Assembly (NCBI RefSeq): GCF_026151205.1
Contig: NC_087073.1
Location: forward strand, 13,411,837-13,475,836
Length of the DNA stretch: 64,000 nt
Direction of reading: 5' to 3'
Source: Bolinopsis microptera
Lineage: Eukaryota; Ctenophora; Tentaculata; Lobata; Bolinopsidae
A program made the position numbers and the translations under genes. Under the pieces are notes generated by a model, which made no database searches, had not been told where the DNA came from, and was given only the letters and a program-made list of their open reading frames with translations. This document shows, piece after piece, positions 44,750 through 57,870 of the stretch (the stretch's first letter is position 1; each line of letters opens with the position of its first letter).

Positions 44750-47700
44750 TCAACGACATTCCCAAACTTTACAGAGTTGATCGACACTTCCGGTGATGAC
44801 GTACGGAGCCGACTTGTGGAAATCTGAAACAGAGAGTCGTTAAAATAGTTCCCAGTTTACAATGTACAAATGCAATGTGTAGATAAACTATGATTAAATT
44901 AAGTGAAAATTAGCAAGGGGACAATGCTATCTAAGTTAACTATACCCAAGCATGTGACGAAGTGTTCGTGAGCGTGGATAGTCTTCGTGCTCCTCCTGTT
45001 CTTGAAGTCCCACACTCTGATGGTCTTGTCATCGGCACAGCTCACTATCATCTTGCCATTCGGGTGGAAGATCGCTTGTCTCACCCAATTATCGTGACCG
45101 ATCTGAAGCAAGATGGGTTACAATGAAAAAAGAATTGGTAATTATATGTTGATAATAAGATACTGACGGGAAAATCAGAGCACTTCTGATTCTCTAGTCA
45201 TCTGCTTTTAATAAACAATATAGAGGAGGGAATCAGTAGATTTCAGTAAGAGGAGCACTTACTAGAGATATAATGCAGCTGCCAGTGCTAACATCGTATA
45301 CTTTTATCGTCTTGTCACGTGACCCAGAAACTAGGAACGGCCCGTCCGATTTGGCGGCTCGAGGATTCTGGGATGAAATTCTGTTAATTTAAAATTTCTG
45401 GTATAAGATTTATTTAGCAGCTCATCTGACTTTCACTTTGTATTCTCCGATTGAAATTTCAAACTTCAACCTAGACAACTCGTTTCAGTTCAGCGATTAT
45501 CGACTTTATTGAGTTGACATGAGCTTACTTCGGATTGTATTGCTTCGTTGATGTGAGCTGTGCAGTTATCAGGGGCCCAATCTACACACTCGACTACGTG
45601 ATCATGGTCTCGCAACTCGGCTTTACATTCTTTCGTTGCAATCTCCCAGATTCTTATAGTCTGCAAAGAATTGTGATGATGAGATCAAGTGCACTTCATT
45701 AGACGGTTAAAAGGCTTTAAACAAATGCTTACAACGACGGATTTGTGTCCAGCGTTATACGACATAATACTTGGTTCAGTCGTCTGATTCGGCTGTGAAC
45801 TTTTTAAAGGCTCCTGAAATGACACTTCAGGTGAACAATTTCAACGATTTTACACGATTAACACGATCAATTTAAATGTCTGATCACTGATCAGACTCGA
45901 GTAAGGCCAATCTTGCACGATCCAGAGTGACGAGATACTTTTAGTATAAAAATGCTGAAAAGATGGAATACTTTCAACATTACTTATACTATATTAACAT
46001 ACGTTTAGAATGTGCAGTGCTAATAGGGATATGACGTTATATTTTGGAACAGAGAATTTCAGTTCAGGAAAGATCGTTCTTACTCCAATCTGACCAAGAA
46101 ATCAAAGAACTAACGTGATCATTAGAACCAGATGCGATGAGTTTGCCATCAGGAGACACCACAGCAACCCGGGCCCACTCCCTGTGACCCAGGAGAGTTT
46201 TAGTACAGTACCCAGTGGATACCTCCCAAACCTTGATACTCTTGTCACGGCTAGCACTCACCAGGAAGTCTCCGGTGGGGACAAACCGCACGGAGGACAC
46301 TGTGTGGTCATGTCCTGGAGGAAGGAGAGTTTAGTACACTTCTCTACTTTCATACCATATGGAGTATGGAAAATGGCAGAATTTAAAATGAAATGCTTTA
46401 AAAATGTCATCGGATATTTCCACTTACCGTGCATGGTTTTAATACACTCGAACCCCACAAAGTCCCAAAGTCGGATAGTGAGATCTGAGGAACACGATGC
46501 CAGTATCTTGCCAGAACTCTCAAATGAGATGTCGTTCACAGCATCAGTGTGGCCCTTGAGGGTACGCTCAAAATCACCGCTCTCGTAATCCCACACCTAC
46601 AAACACGCGTGTTAATCAACGTGTCAGATCAATACGCCATGTACGTTACATTCTTGTATAGGATCCAGGTTTTTATAAATGGTATAATCACGGCATATCG
46701 TAGAATATGTCGAACTTAATGTCTATGGAAACACAGGACGGTGATGGAGTGTGCGGCTGCATACAGAGACCTTAACAGTCGGCACACACCAGTCTTTAAA
46801 ATATGTGAGTTAATATGCGGTATGTAGGTCTGAAGAAGGCGTGACGTTGCTGCCAATCGCGCGTCGCGTCTAGCTAGCTTATCAACACCATTATGAGTAG
46901 CTGTAAGAAACAATTTACGGACAGTTCAATAACTAAAGTATACCTTAATTGATCCGTCCTCAGATGCGGAGACCATCACGTTGTAAACTGGATGGAAAAT
47001 AACTCTTGATATTGGCATTCTGTGACCAGTAAGACAGTATCTCTCGGGAGGTCGAGGTATCCAGTTATCAGCCGATCTTTCTCTCTTTGTGGGCCCTCCT
47101 TCGTACTCCTTAACAGTTTCTGTCACTTTGGACTCGAGGTCCATGACCTTTTTCTGTAGCCGTAACACGGAAGTCCATTTCTTTTCGAGGAGACCATTAA
47201 ATTTCTTGTCGTTAGCTTTATCTGACGGCTGGAAAGGAGATTTATGTTAGTATACTGAGTAGCCACTTAAAGTAGAGCAGTGCAGTAGTGTACGTGGTGT
47301 TAAAGGAATGTATTATGTCATGTGGGAGTTGCACACAGGATATAGTGCTATGAAACATGAACCAGAGTCCGCTCATGGAATTCGGATGTCGATGCAAAAA
47401 TTTGATATTTGCGCGCGTATAATGCGCGTTTAATTTGCGCGGACGTGATACAAAATGAACGTCCAATTTTAAACGGGTATTCGCTTTTTGGAGATTTGTG
47501 ACTGAGGGGCACTATGGAGCCAGAAATAGCCTTACTCGAATATCCGTAAATTATAATCAAAGCTGTCAAACAATTAATAATAACCCAAATAGTTATACTA
47601 ACCAAGTCAGCTTCTTGGACAAAATGATTGTAAGCTTCAATGTAACCAGAGGATTTCAGATAATCTGCGATAGCACAATTCCTGAAAATAATTTGTTAGT

Positions 47701-48425
47701 ACCGAATCTAATAAACACGGAGTTAAGATAATCAAAGGAAGGCATGAGTTCTGTATAAGGCTGGACCAGCTGGTGTACAATATCTTAGTATGGGCAATTC
47801 ATTATAACAATACCCATTGTTTGGGAAGCATAGTACAATATGTGAATTGTATTACATATTATGCAGTCGAATACATTAGCATGTACATATGAATTATGTT
47901 TCGGCATATTTTAGCGTTTTATTTCATCACAAAATTGTAACGCCAGTTAAAAATTACAAATCACATGTGTGTGTGAATGAAAACAGCGATTTGGTGGCCT
48001 TCTTTTTGATGTATCACAAGCACACGTTGGCAATTAGTTTTAGGTCAATTAAAATTAACACGATGGGTCATGTCATGACGACTGACGAGCTTTGCGTGTT
48101 TCTGGTAATGTAGATCATATCTTTGATGTGACTGATGACACGTACTTGGTAATTACTAGCTGTAAATAATTATCTGATATCGTGTCCATTTCGGAAACTG
48201 TTTACAGTAAACCGAGGTGTGGTGGTATATAATTACACAAGGTATGAGAAAAGTGTGCTGCAATGTAATTTACACGGATAGTAATCAGTTACATTAGTTA
48301 CACGGATAATATTTTGTTATATTAGTTACATGTATGATAATCAGTTACGTGATAATGATAAGTTACACTCACACAAATTCAGGAGGAGGAAAGTCTATAC
48401 CATCATTGCTACCTCCCGCTATCAT
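44750..48425 (-). CDS. PAFAH1B1: LIS1 / PAFAH1B1, dynein regulator (LisH + WD40)
   Basis: LIS1 binds the dynein motor domain and NudE/NDEL1, and is the regulatory subunit of PAF acetylhydrolase IB. Exons, minus strand: 48373-48425, 47603-47681, 46944-47228, 46428-46596, 46115-46314, an optional 45733-45813, 45529-45660, 45263-45367, 44946-45102, 44750-44823. Without the optional exon the sum is 1254 nt, 417 residues (human 410), with all phases matched. Domains: LisH ([14 protein letters not shown]), coiled coil ([21 protein letters not shown]), then WD repeats: [99 protein letters not shown], and a final VWECR. Exon 1 (MIAGGSNDG) differs from the vertebrate start MVLSQRQRDEL. I chose it for its ATG, strong donor GTGAGT and matching phase 2; it is the least certain part. 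Confidence 0.95.
45733..45813 (-). CDS. PAFAH1B1: In-frame 81-nt cassette exon in LIS1
   Basis: The acceptor tcatttcag and the donor GTAAGC flank exactly 27 codons ([14 protein letters not shown] and on to HKSVV) without a stop. Both neighbouring introns are phase 0. The flanking exons join into the normal WD sequence [16 protein letters not shown] without it, so inclusion adds 27 hydrophilic residues in a loop between propeller strands. It could be alternatively spliced or lineage-specific. It could also be a chance ORF with splice-like ends, though both sites and the frame fit well. Confidence 0.6.
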
Positions 48426-48700
48426 ACTGTTTACTATATTCTCCAATTATAAAATAAGATTGCGATCTTATAAACTATAAAGGTACTGTTAAAAGATAGG
48501 CGAGAATTTATCAAACTTATCTGCTAACTGGAGTGTCGTATTTAAGAAATCTGGTGTACAAAATGTTTTCAGAACACCACTAATCTAGTCGGTTGCCATA
48601 AAGGGGCCAAGTCTAAATAACAAGCAAAGATAATTTTTGTTTATTGTGATGTTATCGCTCTTAAAGCTTCTGGAGAGGACTCAAAACATCATATTTTGTA
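48426..48700 (-). promoter_or_regulatory. LIS1 5' flank
   Basis: AT-rich sequence between the proposed LIS1 start codon and the E-box array. No TATA or initiator can be asserted. The transcription start is not visible from sequence. Confidence 0.3.
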
Positions 48701-48704
48701 ACAT

Positions 48705-48812
48705 CACGTGAACGTCAAATATCACGTGTAATACCACGTGGAATATCACGTGTAATATCACGTGTAATACCACGTGCAATATCAAGTGCAATACCACGTG
48801 CAATATCACGTG
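48705..48812. promoter_or_regulatory. Array of CACGTG E-boxes, 12-bp period
   Basis: CACGTG occurs at 48705, 48723, 48735, 48747, 48759, 48771, 48795 and 48807, with a one-base variant CAAGTG at 48783. From 48723 on, the spacing is exactly 12 bp, and the spacer is mostly TAATAT or CAATAC. Palindromic CACGTG is the core site of bHLH-ZIP factors (Myc/Max, USF, MITF/TFE). The array lies about 280-390 bp upstream of the proposed LIS1 ATG on the antisense side, so it may act on that promoter. It may equally be a tandem repeat with no function. Confidence 0.65.
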
Positions 48813-48819
48813 CATACTG

Positions 48820-51800
48820 CTGCCCTCTCTGGAACCGGTTAAAATCACCGGCTATAAAGATTTCCATTATGTATGTCTGAATACCGGTAGCAAGCTGACA
48901 GGTGAACCATATTAGTTTTGACACATAACAATTATTTTGAGTTTTGATTGGCCAATCACCTAAAAACTAGTTGCATTGGGGTATGTTCAGTTTCCCTTTA
49001 ACGAAGACAAGAGTGGAACCATGAACGTGTGAAGGTTACACGAATGAGAACTTCCTAACAAGAAACAGTATCCCAATAGCACTTTACTGAGAAATGGCTT
49101 CTGAGAAAAGTACAGAATTCTATTTTCGAGTTTATCACTACACCAAGTTTACTTTGCAACTAGGCCAAACTAAGAGAAAGACTGGTCGTGTTTTATCAAA
49201 CATATCACAAGCATCGCGATAAATCGAGTAGCAAGATAAACAGAACGACAGTAGTCATATGAAATGATTCTAAGTTACTCTGTTTTTATCGTCAATTTAA
49301 AACATCTAAATAGCATGAATTCCACGTTGTATCATCTGACAAGCATAATTACCACAATATGTTTCTAAGAAACAAAGATAACTTTGCGGAGGGTAAATAC
49401 ACACATACTCCAGCTCCCTCTTTCTGAACTTCTAAACAACTAGGTAAATCACCCAGTGTGTTTTGGTTTGCAGCTAGTATCCCATGTGGTTTGTACGAAT
49501 ATCCCGAGTAGGGAATACAATAAACCTACTGTGAAATAGTTTCTTACTCCTCACTTGGTCTTAGTAAATGTGTAGGGAATACCAAGGTTTTATATATTAC
49601 ATTTCAACTCCAATTCAATCATCCAATACTTCAACATTGGAGATCATAACATTGCTGTTTTTAACTCATCTCGAAGGCAGTTACTGTGAAACTGTGTCAC
49701 ACCAAGGTCACATCACAAGATATGTTCGATGTAGCATTATTATGTAACATAACAACATAAAAAGTATTGCAAGATACACAGAGATCTATAAAAAGATGGA
49801 GCACGAGTATAAAATCAGCTACACAATTCAACTACCTCTCTTAGAGTGACAGGGTATCTTACACACGGTCCCCCTACAAAGTACCACTCTCATGTTAACC
49901 AGTCTTTATATACACTAATACACTGTATCTTATCCATTATACATGATGGAGTTATATTGTACACATTGTACAGCACTCTCACATTCTTCTCAAGTGCATG
50001 TTCATTCCTTACTATTAATTATTATACACTTAAACACGAAACAGCATATAGGGGGGGGGGGGCACGTATTTTTAGAATAAGCCTTACATCTTGCCCCCCC
50101 CCTGGTTTTGCCGGGTGCGAGAGAGTGAAACAGTAGATCATCTGCTGTTTCCTGCCAAATATAGTCTAGCACTTGCCACTGTATCATATTACACAGAGAG
50201 TAGCATATTACACAGTGCAGTGCTCCTACAACACTAAACCACTATACAGGATTGTGTATACTACATATTGTAGTACATGGTGATAACACTTTGTCAAACT
50301 ATGTTGAGTTTTAACCGGTTTCAATGTGATAAGTAACACAGCGTCTTTCTGTATATACATGCTGCACAGTTTGAAATATTATGGTGCATATTTTATCTTA
50401 TGTTTAACGTAACAGAATTGAATGTCAAACAAATTAACTAAAGCTGTCAAAACATTCCTAGACTGCTGTTATACGTGTTTTGAAATGTTAATTGGTCGCG
50501 AAAATCTATTTTGGTATTTTGTCACCGGAAAGTTGTAGGCATTATGATTTAACGATGATAATAATATGAACATAAAATGAATGGATCAAAAGTTAACGAA
50601 ATGACCTAACAGATTGAAACTAATTAAATTCGAAAAAAATTCGAAAATTGGAACAAAATTAAAAGCAAAACTGAAAACCACAGGAACAGGTCCAATGTGA
50701 CATTTCAAAATTAGCAACAATGAAACACGGCGAGTTACGTGTTACTGAGTTACGTGTTACCAGGTGTATAGAGAATGCTGAGCGAAGCACAAACTTGGTT
50801 ATCCAATAATGAAGAGTTTGTTAAGGCTCAACATGTTGGTGCACTAATTCGACCAATCAAGGTGGGTGATTTGGGGCACGTGGTAGGAGAAGCCAGTGAA
50901 TTAAAGTACAGATGTAATTGATAATTAATATTAATTAGGAGGAGACTCCAATTTTCCTGGGTGTTTTGAATAAAAAGTGGCTTGTGGTTGCAAAACTGGG
51001 TGTCATGCTAACATGAATGGCACATTTAATTGAAACTCTGTACACACTGGACAGCCAATGTAACAGAATCTCATGTGAAACAGCTCCATATTGTGGGACT
51101 ATGCCCTATAATTATATAACAATCCACATCTCCTTATATGGGCACCACGTGGTGATAGGAGATTATGTAATATAACGATTTGATAGCTAAAATATTTGAC
51201 GTTACTTAATTGTTATAACAATTAAGTAATAATAACACGTTTACACGATTTGAAAACTGGCATAAAGGTACAACAACTCATGATTGAGATTTAGTCTTAA
51301 TAATACTGAATCAGTTTTAAACATCGTCCGATGGAAACTTCACTAGTCCACTATTGCCAACAAAAATCTCAGTTTTCGTTATCATAATCTGGGACGATCT
51401 ACTCATTAATCTAACTCCGGTGGTGAGGGGTAGCACTGATAAATCAAATAATATTTTCTACATTACGAAATTTTACTGCTCTTAAATATCCAACTTGGTA
51501 CACTAAAATAATGAAGGAATAAACTCCGGGGCTGAAATTTACTAGGTGAATTAAGTATTTCACAGAAATATCGTAACATTATTACACTCTAAGTGTCCAG
51601 GGCCTTTGTGCACATTTATAAGAGTGATAAATAATTACAACTAGAAAATTAATAAAGAAAAATGTGTCGACTGCTCTAAGCAGGAAGTTTAACTGATACT
51701 TAACTTTATACTGAAAAGCTATTGCAGAACGAGAAGTGATAGCCTTCGAAACAAGTCTCACTAAATCTGAAGAGTAGCACAACGACAGGAGACACATTTA

Positions 51801-52890
51801 CAGACACAGTACCACAGTACCACTGCTACATCAGCCTCACAGAGAATAAGCGAGAAATATAACAGCCATACTCAGAGAGAAGTATAAATTAAGCAGCTAA
51901 CGAAATTAGTGCAGGTCTTAATGAAGGAGAAGAATCAAGAAGGGAGAAAACCGCAATAAGCCGCATAGACTAGCAAGTTATAACCAAATCACATAGAATA
52001 GCTGATGTTGTAAGTGTCTGAAGTAAAAAGTTCCACTTATAAAAGAACTCTTTTTAATTATTATTATTATTCGAACAGAGCTGTTGCTTAAATGCACGAC
52101 AATTTTTAGTAAAATTCTGAGCATAACATTTGGTTAGCTAGTCGTTATACTTTTGCTCAGTACCAGACATCGAACACATTAAGAAATAAGACATGACTTT
52201 AAATAAACACCTCCAAGAAACCGTAACTCTACTATAAACTCAGTAAATGAAATATTGCCAAACAAAAATCGATCGTTGCGAAATGAGATCACGCTCCGTG
52301 AACTATAAATATACAATCGATATGATCAAAACTACCTTCATAAAGTTTTCAAAGAGACTTATATAGCATGGTATTAATATAGCATTTACACTATTATATA
52401 AGTATATGGGAATTTGGTAATCTAGCTAGGCACACTTGGGACACACTTGGGACAAAAAGTTACTTGGGGCACAGTTGAGGCCTAAAGAAGCAAATCGACA
52501 AAGGTAAACAATAAATATACTATAAGTATATAAATATACTTATATAGTGTAAGTGTTTTAAAGTACAACGCACCAAGTTGCCTGAATAAGGGACAACACA
52601 ATGGGAACGAAACAAATAAAGCTGAAAACAGAAATTCCCTGCATAGTTACTATAGACCACATGCACAATATTCCGCTCAAATTCCGCCAGACAGTGTTTC
52701 TTGGCAGTTTACTACGGTATTCAAAGTTTGAAGTGGCAAGCTCATTAAGCTTGGTTTTTGTTAGCAAACAAAATCCTTGAATGCATTTCCTTATATCTTC
52801 GTTAAGAAGATCCAATCCAATCAATCATCTCTCTTCAGAGAGAGCAAACAACAAAACCACTTAGCGCAGAAAGCAATCAAGTAAGATGGC
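48820..52890. other. Intergenic stretch, no supported gene
   Basis: A G12 run at about 50051 and a C9 run at about 50094, 30 bp apart, could pair as a hairpin. A minus-strand ORF at 52558-52824 with a hydrophobic C-terminal half is unrecognised and lacks splice context. Otherwise AT-rich with nothing I can name. Confidence 0.35.
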
Positions 52891-52893
52891 GAA

Positions 52894-53840
52894 AGGAGCA
52901 ATACTACTAGGTCAGGCGGAATACTACTAGGTCAGTAGCAATAATACTAGGTCAGGAGCAATACTACTAGGTCAGTAGCAATACTACTAGTTCAGGAGCA
53001 ATACTACTAGAGTACTAGGTCAGGAGCAATACTACTAGATCAGGAGCAATACCACTTGGTCAGGAGCAATATTACTACGTCAGTAGCAATACTACTAGGT
53101 CAGGAGCAATACTACTAGGTCAGGAGCAATACTACTAGGTCAGTAGCAATATTACTAAGTCAGGAGCAATACTACTACGTCAGTAGCAATACTACTAGGT
53201 CAGTAGCAATATTACTACGTCAGTAGCAATACTACTAGGTCAGGAGCAATACTACTAGGTCAGTAGCAATATTACTAGGTCAGGAGCGATACTACTAGAT
53301 CAGTAGCAATACTACTAGGTCAGGAGCAATACTACTAGGTCAGTAGCAATATTACTAAGTCAGGAGCAATACTACTAAGTCAGGAGCAATACTACTAAGT
53401 CAGGAGCAATACTACTAGATCAGTAGCAATACTACTAGGTCAGGAGCAATACTACTAGGTCAGTAGCAATATTACTAAGTCAGGAGCAATACTACTACGT
53501 CAGTAGCAATACTACTAGGTCAGGAGCGATACTACTAGGTCAGTAGCAATAATACTACGTCAGTAGCAATACTACTAGGTCAGGAGCAATACTACTAGGT
53601 CAGGAGCAATACTACTAGGTCAGTAGCAATATTACTAAGTCAGGAGCAATACTACTAGGTCAGTAGCAATACTACTAGGTCAGTAGCAATATTACTACGT
53701 CAGTAGCAATACTACTAGGTCAGGAGCAATACTACTAGGTCAGTAGCAATATTACTAGGTCAGGAGCGATACTACTAAGTCAGGAGCGATACTACTACGT
53801 CAGTAGCAATACTACTACGTCAGTAGCAATACTTCTAGGT
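52894..53840. repeat. 20-bp minisatellite, about 47 copies
   Basis: The unit is AATACTACTAGGTCAG(T/G)AGC. The main variants are CAGTAGC versus CAGGAGC, AATACT versus AATATT, and AGGT/ACGT/AAGT/AGAT at the join. The combination of variants recurs in blocks (for example 53161-53280 and 53641-53780 look alike), implying higher-order duplication. Stop codons in CTAG keep most frames closed. Confidence 0.97.
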
Positions 53841-56030
53841 CCCCTCCGGCTTCATTCCGCCACTTATTTTATCAAAAAAACGGTGCTGAGTGCAACATTA
53901 TCTGTATGAATGTTCTGAAACGATAAAAGAGGAATATTACCAAAACTCTGCAAATGGATCAATTCATTCACAATATATACTGTTATGCCTATGGCTAACT
54001 TAGGGCCAGGGGGTTTGGTTAAACTTACAAATACAATAGAATTATTTCCACACAATAGCTATGAGTTAAGTGGTTTAGAGGGTGTCTAAATCGACAAAAG
54101 CTGGCTTAAGTAATATATGAAGGATCCCAAAGATGATAGAACTGATTGACTATCCGCCTACCCAACATGAACATATCAAGTTCTCTATACTAACATAATA
54201 TCACTCTTTATAAAAGTAATTAGGTATACTAACTACTGGGTACAGCCCGTACAAGAATTATAAGTATCCAATCTCACTATTTCCATTTCACCGGAGGAAA
54301 CTCAGATTTTGAAACTTGAAGTTTAATCCCCTCACATATTGTTAACAAAATAAGATCTCTAGATAATGCTCAGAAGTTAGAACGAAAGTAACCGAAGTAA
54401 CTGTGATGTGAAGATATAAGCATTGCGAGAATAACAATATTGTAAACAAAGATACAACCTCCACTTAGTCTCTGAAAGTCTTATTATTGTAAGTTTAGGA
54501 CGTTCTCGTCAAGTTAAGGATCACAGCTACTGATATCGTAAGGCAAACATCAGCTATACAGTAGTAAGAAAACGTGGTAATACTGCGATAGTACAAAGAG
54601 AAACGACTGGTACATAACGTACGGAATCTCGGTTTGATGTGGCTCAAAGGTCTGTTAATTAATACAATACGATACACTATATATTATATAATACACAATA
54701 TAATACACAATACAATACACTCTAATATAATAGTACACAATGTTATTGCTGTAACTTTTATTTCAAGTCTACGAGTAATGGTAATAGGGGAGGTTACACA
54801 AACTGTTAACCTATATTACAGGGTATATTATAAGGGTTGTAATGCATGAAACATGTTATGGATGAAACATGAAATATAAATGTAGCGGGATATCTACAGA
54901 TAAGCAGGCTAGTAAGTCAGTAACAGTAGACAGATAAATGAAACGAAAGTCAACTAATTACAAAACATATAGTATCCAGCTAGTGTAACAAATTGTATGA
55001 TAACAGTGTCGTTATTGTCTTGAGCACCTCAAGGATTCATCACCATCTTACACGTGTAAAACACTGTGATATTTAATATGTACGAGGTATTGTACGCAGT
55101 ATATTGTACACAGATATATTGTTATCATGGTTCAAGTACATGGTTAACCTATACAGGGTATATTAAAGTCACTATTGTGACGGTACATTAGAACTAGATA
55201 AGGGTTGCTATGCTGTGTAACTATGCCAAAACGAATAACAATTCATCTGTTAAAGTCGTGAACCTAAGTCGTAAATGAAATATGAAAGTTGTGTTTGAAG
55301 ATCACATTATCACATTTATAGCGATATATGTACTATGAAACTATAAATGCTATGAAACTATACACATTTTTTAACGATAAAAATTGCGATGCATTTATTT
55401 AATTTCCTATAATAGCATATTTTACTGAACACAATATGTGGTAATTTAACTAATGTTTTTGACTTGATTGTGTATTTAATATCAACCTTTAATCTACACG
55501 AATTTTTAATCAACACAGCAGTCCTCAATAACTCCTCATATGACAAATAATGTGAAGAAATAATGTTAAAAAATTGACACTTCACACTTAATCACTATAC
55601 TGAACACATAGTACAGAGTACTCGTTAATACGAATTTACAGTGATCAAGTGATCAGAATGAGATAGAAATAGAAGTTAAACATAAAATAATTGAATGAAT
55701 TAATGTACTTACAGTTCATCCTTATGTTTTGCGCTTAACACCATATTCAAGTTTTTTTGTATTTGAGGCTAATCTCGTCTTAATAGCCGCTGCTCTTTCA
55801 CCATTCTGGGCTATAATATAAGATTAAATGTCAGTTAGAATAAAGTTTAGTTCGTCATTAAAGATTTAAATGAAGATTCGTGACATTAAAAAATGAGCTA
55901 TAAACTAGTATTACAGTCATCAACATGATATCAAGAAAACAACAAATTTTTCAAGAAAACAACAAATTTTTATTTAAATCAATTATAGCAACAATTTGAA
56001 AAACTTTAAAGCTCTTCTCTCTCTCTCTCT
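53841..56030. other. Intergenic stretch with one possible exon
   Basis: AT-rich. It contains (TA)/ATACAC-rich microsatellite-like sequence at 54660-54722 and a 20-bp duplication (CAAGAAAACAACAAATTTTT) at about 55931-55970. One exon-like segment is listed separately. Confidence 0.4.
55713..55810 (-). other. Orphan exon-like segment
   Basis: A 98-nt minus-strand segment sits between an acceptor (tatattatag) and a strong donor (GTAAGTA). One frame encodes NGERAAAIKTRLASN and then KKLEYGVKRKT before a TAA inside the segment. It could be a last coding exon read through an unused donor, or a 5' untranslated exon. LIS1, on the same strand, begins 7 kb downstream. Identity is unknown. Confidence 0.3.
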
Positions 56031-56363
56031 GTTCTGGTCAACGGTTTCTGGCCTCTTACGTTAAGATGGAGGCCTTCTCACCGTGCCCACAGAATGCAAC
56101 TCCTGCTAGCTGCACGCCAGGACTCCCAAAGTATATACGAAATCATAAAATAATAAATATCAATGCAACAGACCCCTGGAGTCTTGAAGCTGTCACTACC
56201 TGTCTCAGAGCAAACCCACTTCCGTTGTAGTACTTCTGCGGGTAGACAAGGGACTTCCGAGCAAGGTCAAAGCCTGGGAGATATGTCTCTATGCGGAGAT
56301 GGGCCTAGGTTGAGTTCCTAGTATGGGATTTAGCGAAAGTTCCTGGTGAAGAATCCAAGGAGG

Positions 56364-56975
56364 TTACCCAAAAGGGTTTTCCCTATCCAGTCTTGTCGAC
56401 TGTTCCACAAATTTGAAGATATGATGTAGTTTACTGTTGTTAAGGTAGAGTTTACCAATTATCCTCATTCTGAACGTCATGATCTGGATGCACTTGTAGA
56501 GGAGGTGCTGGGATGTTGCTGCTTCTCCTGAAAAGTGTTCGCAATCTTGCGTCTTGAAGTTGACGTTGTTTGCCACGTTCTGAAAATAAACTAGTGGGCT
56601 GTGACCTATTCTGAAAGCGACCATGTTAGCCATCTGATGTGAGTTCCAGAAAAATAAAAGTTTCTGTATTTAATTTGTGGAGGAACATCATAAGTGGAAT
56701 GTTCCTTTGTCACTGAGTGTGGCCTATTTGGGAGTAAGGGTTCTGGTCCTATGGGGATGTTGTTGGATTGGTCGTCCCTTGCGAATTCTTCCGCTAGTTC
56801 TTTACCGTATACTCCTTAATGTCCTGGAACGAAGTCCTACTCGATGTGAATACCTAGTGAGTTGGTCTGAGATGTTCAGAACGAACCTGGAGTTAAAACT
56901 GGTGCTGTTAAGCGCTATAAATGCAGCCTGGGAATCTGAGAGGAATTTATGATTGATGGAGATCCTAAGTTATCA
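56364..56975 (-). pseudogene. LINE RNase H domain and Zn-knuckle remnant
   Basis: Read on minus, about 56965-56900 encodes FLSDSQAAFIALNS, the RNase H motif around a catalytic Asp. After frame changes comes VPGH, stop, GVYGKELAEEFARD, the conserved VPGHxGxxGNExADxxA block. The segment at 56633-56364 then has a Cys/His motif (CEHFSGEAATSQHLLYKC) as found at the end of RNase H-bearing LINEs (Jockey/I/Loa types). Several stops and frameshifts show it is dead. The RT part was not found. Confidence 0.75.
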
Positions 56976-57454
56976 TAAGTCCAGATACTTGCCATGTATA
57001 ACGCAAATAGCGGGTATGATTTCCTCAATTAACCTGAAGGAGGAATGTCAGTCCTGAAATGTTACCATGTAACGTCGAGCTAAAAAAATGAATCAAAAGA
57101 TTGAGTAATGCATTCGATAAACATTGTATGTTCTATTTGCATCCCCTAAGCATTGCATTGATGTTTATTCCTGATCCGGTTAGCTTTGCGTCTCAGAACT
57201 AAAGAGGTCCACTATGCTTTAGTGAGCTATGCTCGCCACCAGGGTACTGTAGATCTAAGGGTTCCCCGTGTAATGGGGCAGGCTGTGAAAAAGCAGCTCT
57301 GCAGGATGTCCGAGATGAACTGTTTTCGAGTGTTGAGATCTTCTGCTGTAGAAACTGAATAGAACCAGTAAGGGTGTCAGTCAAACTCTGCTGCTACTAG
57401 ATGATTGTAGAGCGTCCAGTCACACTTCAATGAAGAGTGTGGCCAAGCTAACCC

Positions 57455-57870
57455 GGTCCCCTGAAAAGTGGTTACTGGAGGAAGAAGTGCCAGGAATTCT
57501 CGCTATCAGTGTGTCCTCGTAGTCAGAGTTTAAATCCCTAATTCTGTCTTATCACGAGCCTGTGTCTAGCGTGTGTCAGCCCTTACGCATTAGCTGTCTT
57601 AACTGAAAAGACCTGAAAAGTGGTTACTGGAGGGAGAAGTGCCAGGACTACTCATTATCAGTGTGTCCTTGTAGTCAGGATGAGCGAATTGGAATCCCTA
57701 GCTCTGTGGTGGGTGACTTCGATGGGACCTGAAAGCTGAAAGAGAATTTCCTGGTGATTTAGTAGCTCTTAGAGCTAGGTATCTGTGTCTAATGTATCGT
57801 CATTTGTGTGTGTACTATCTTGTAACCTGATATCTGAAAGAGAAATTTCCTGGTGCTTGGTAGCTGTTAG
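57455..57870. repeat. Degenerate ~150-bp tandem repeats
   Basis: CCTGAAAAGTGGTTACTGGA to AGTGTGTCCT(C/T)GTAGTCAG occurs at about 57460-57530 and 57610-57675. A second pair (CTGAAAGAGAA(A)TTTCCTGGTG) lies at about 57736 and 57832. Confidence 0.85.

Noticed and set aside
46115-46588. 157-codon plus-strand ORF
   Set aside because: Antisense shadow of two LIS1 WD-repeat exons, running through their intron.
49846-50136. 96-codon plus-strand ORF
   Set aside because: It spans a poly-G/poly-C region and has no family resemblance or splice sites.
56677-56952. 91-codon plus-strand ORF
   Set aside because: It is antisense to the decayed LINE RNase H on the minus strand, which explains the sequence better.
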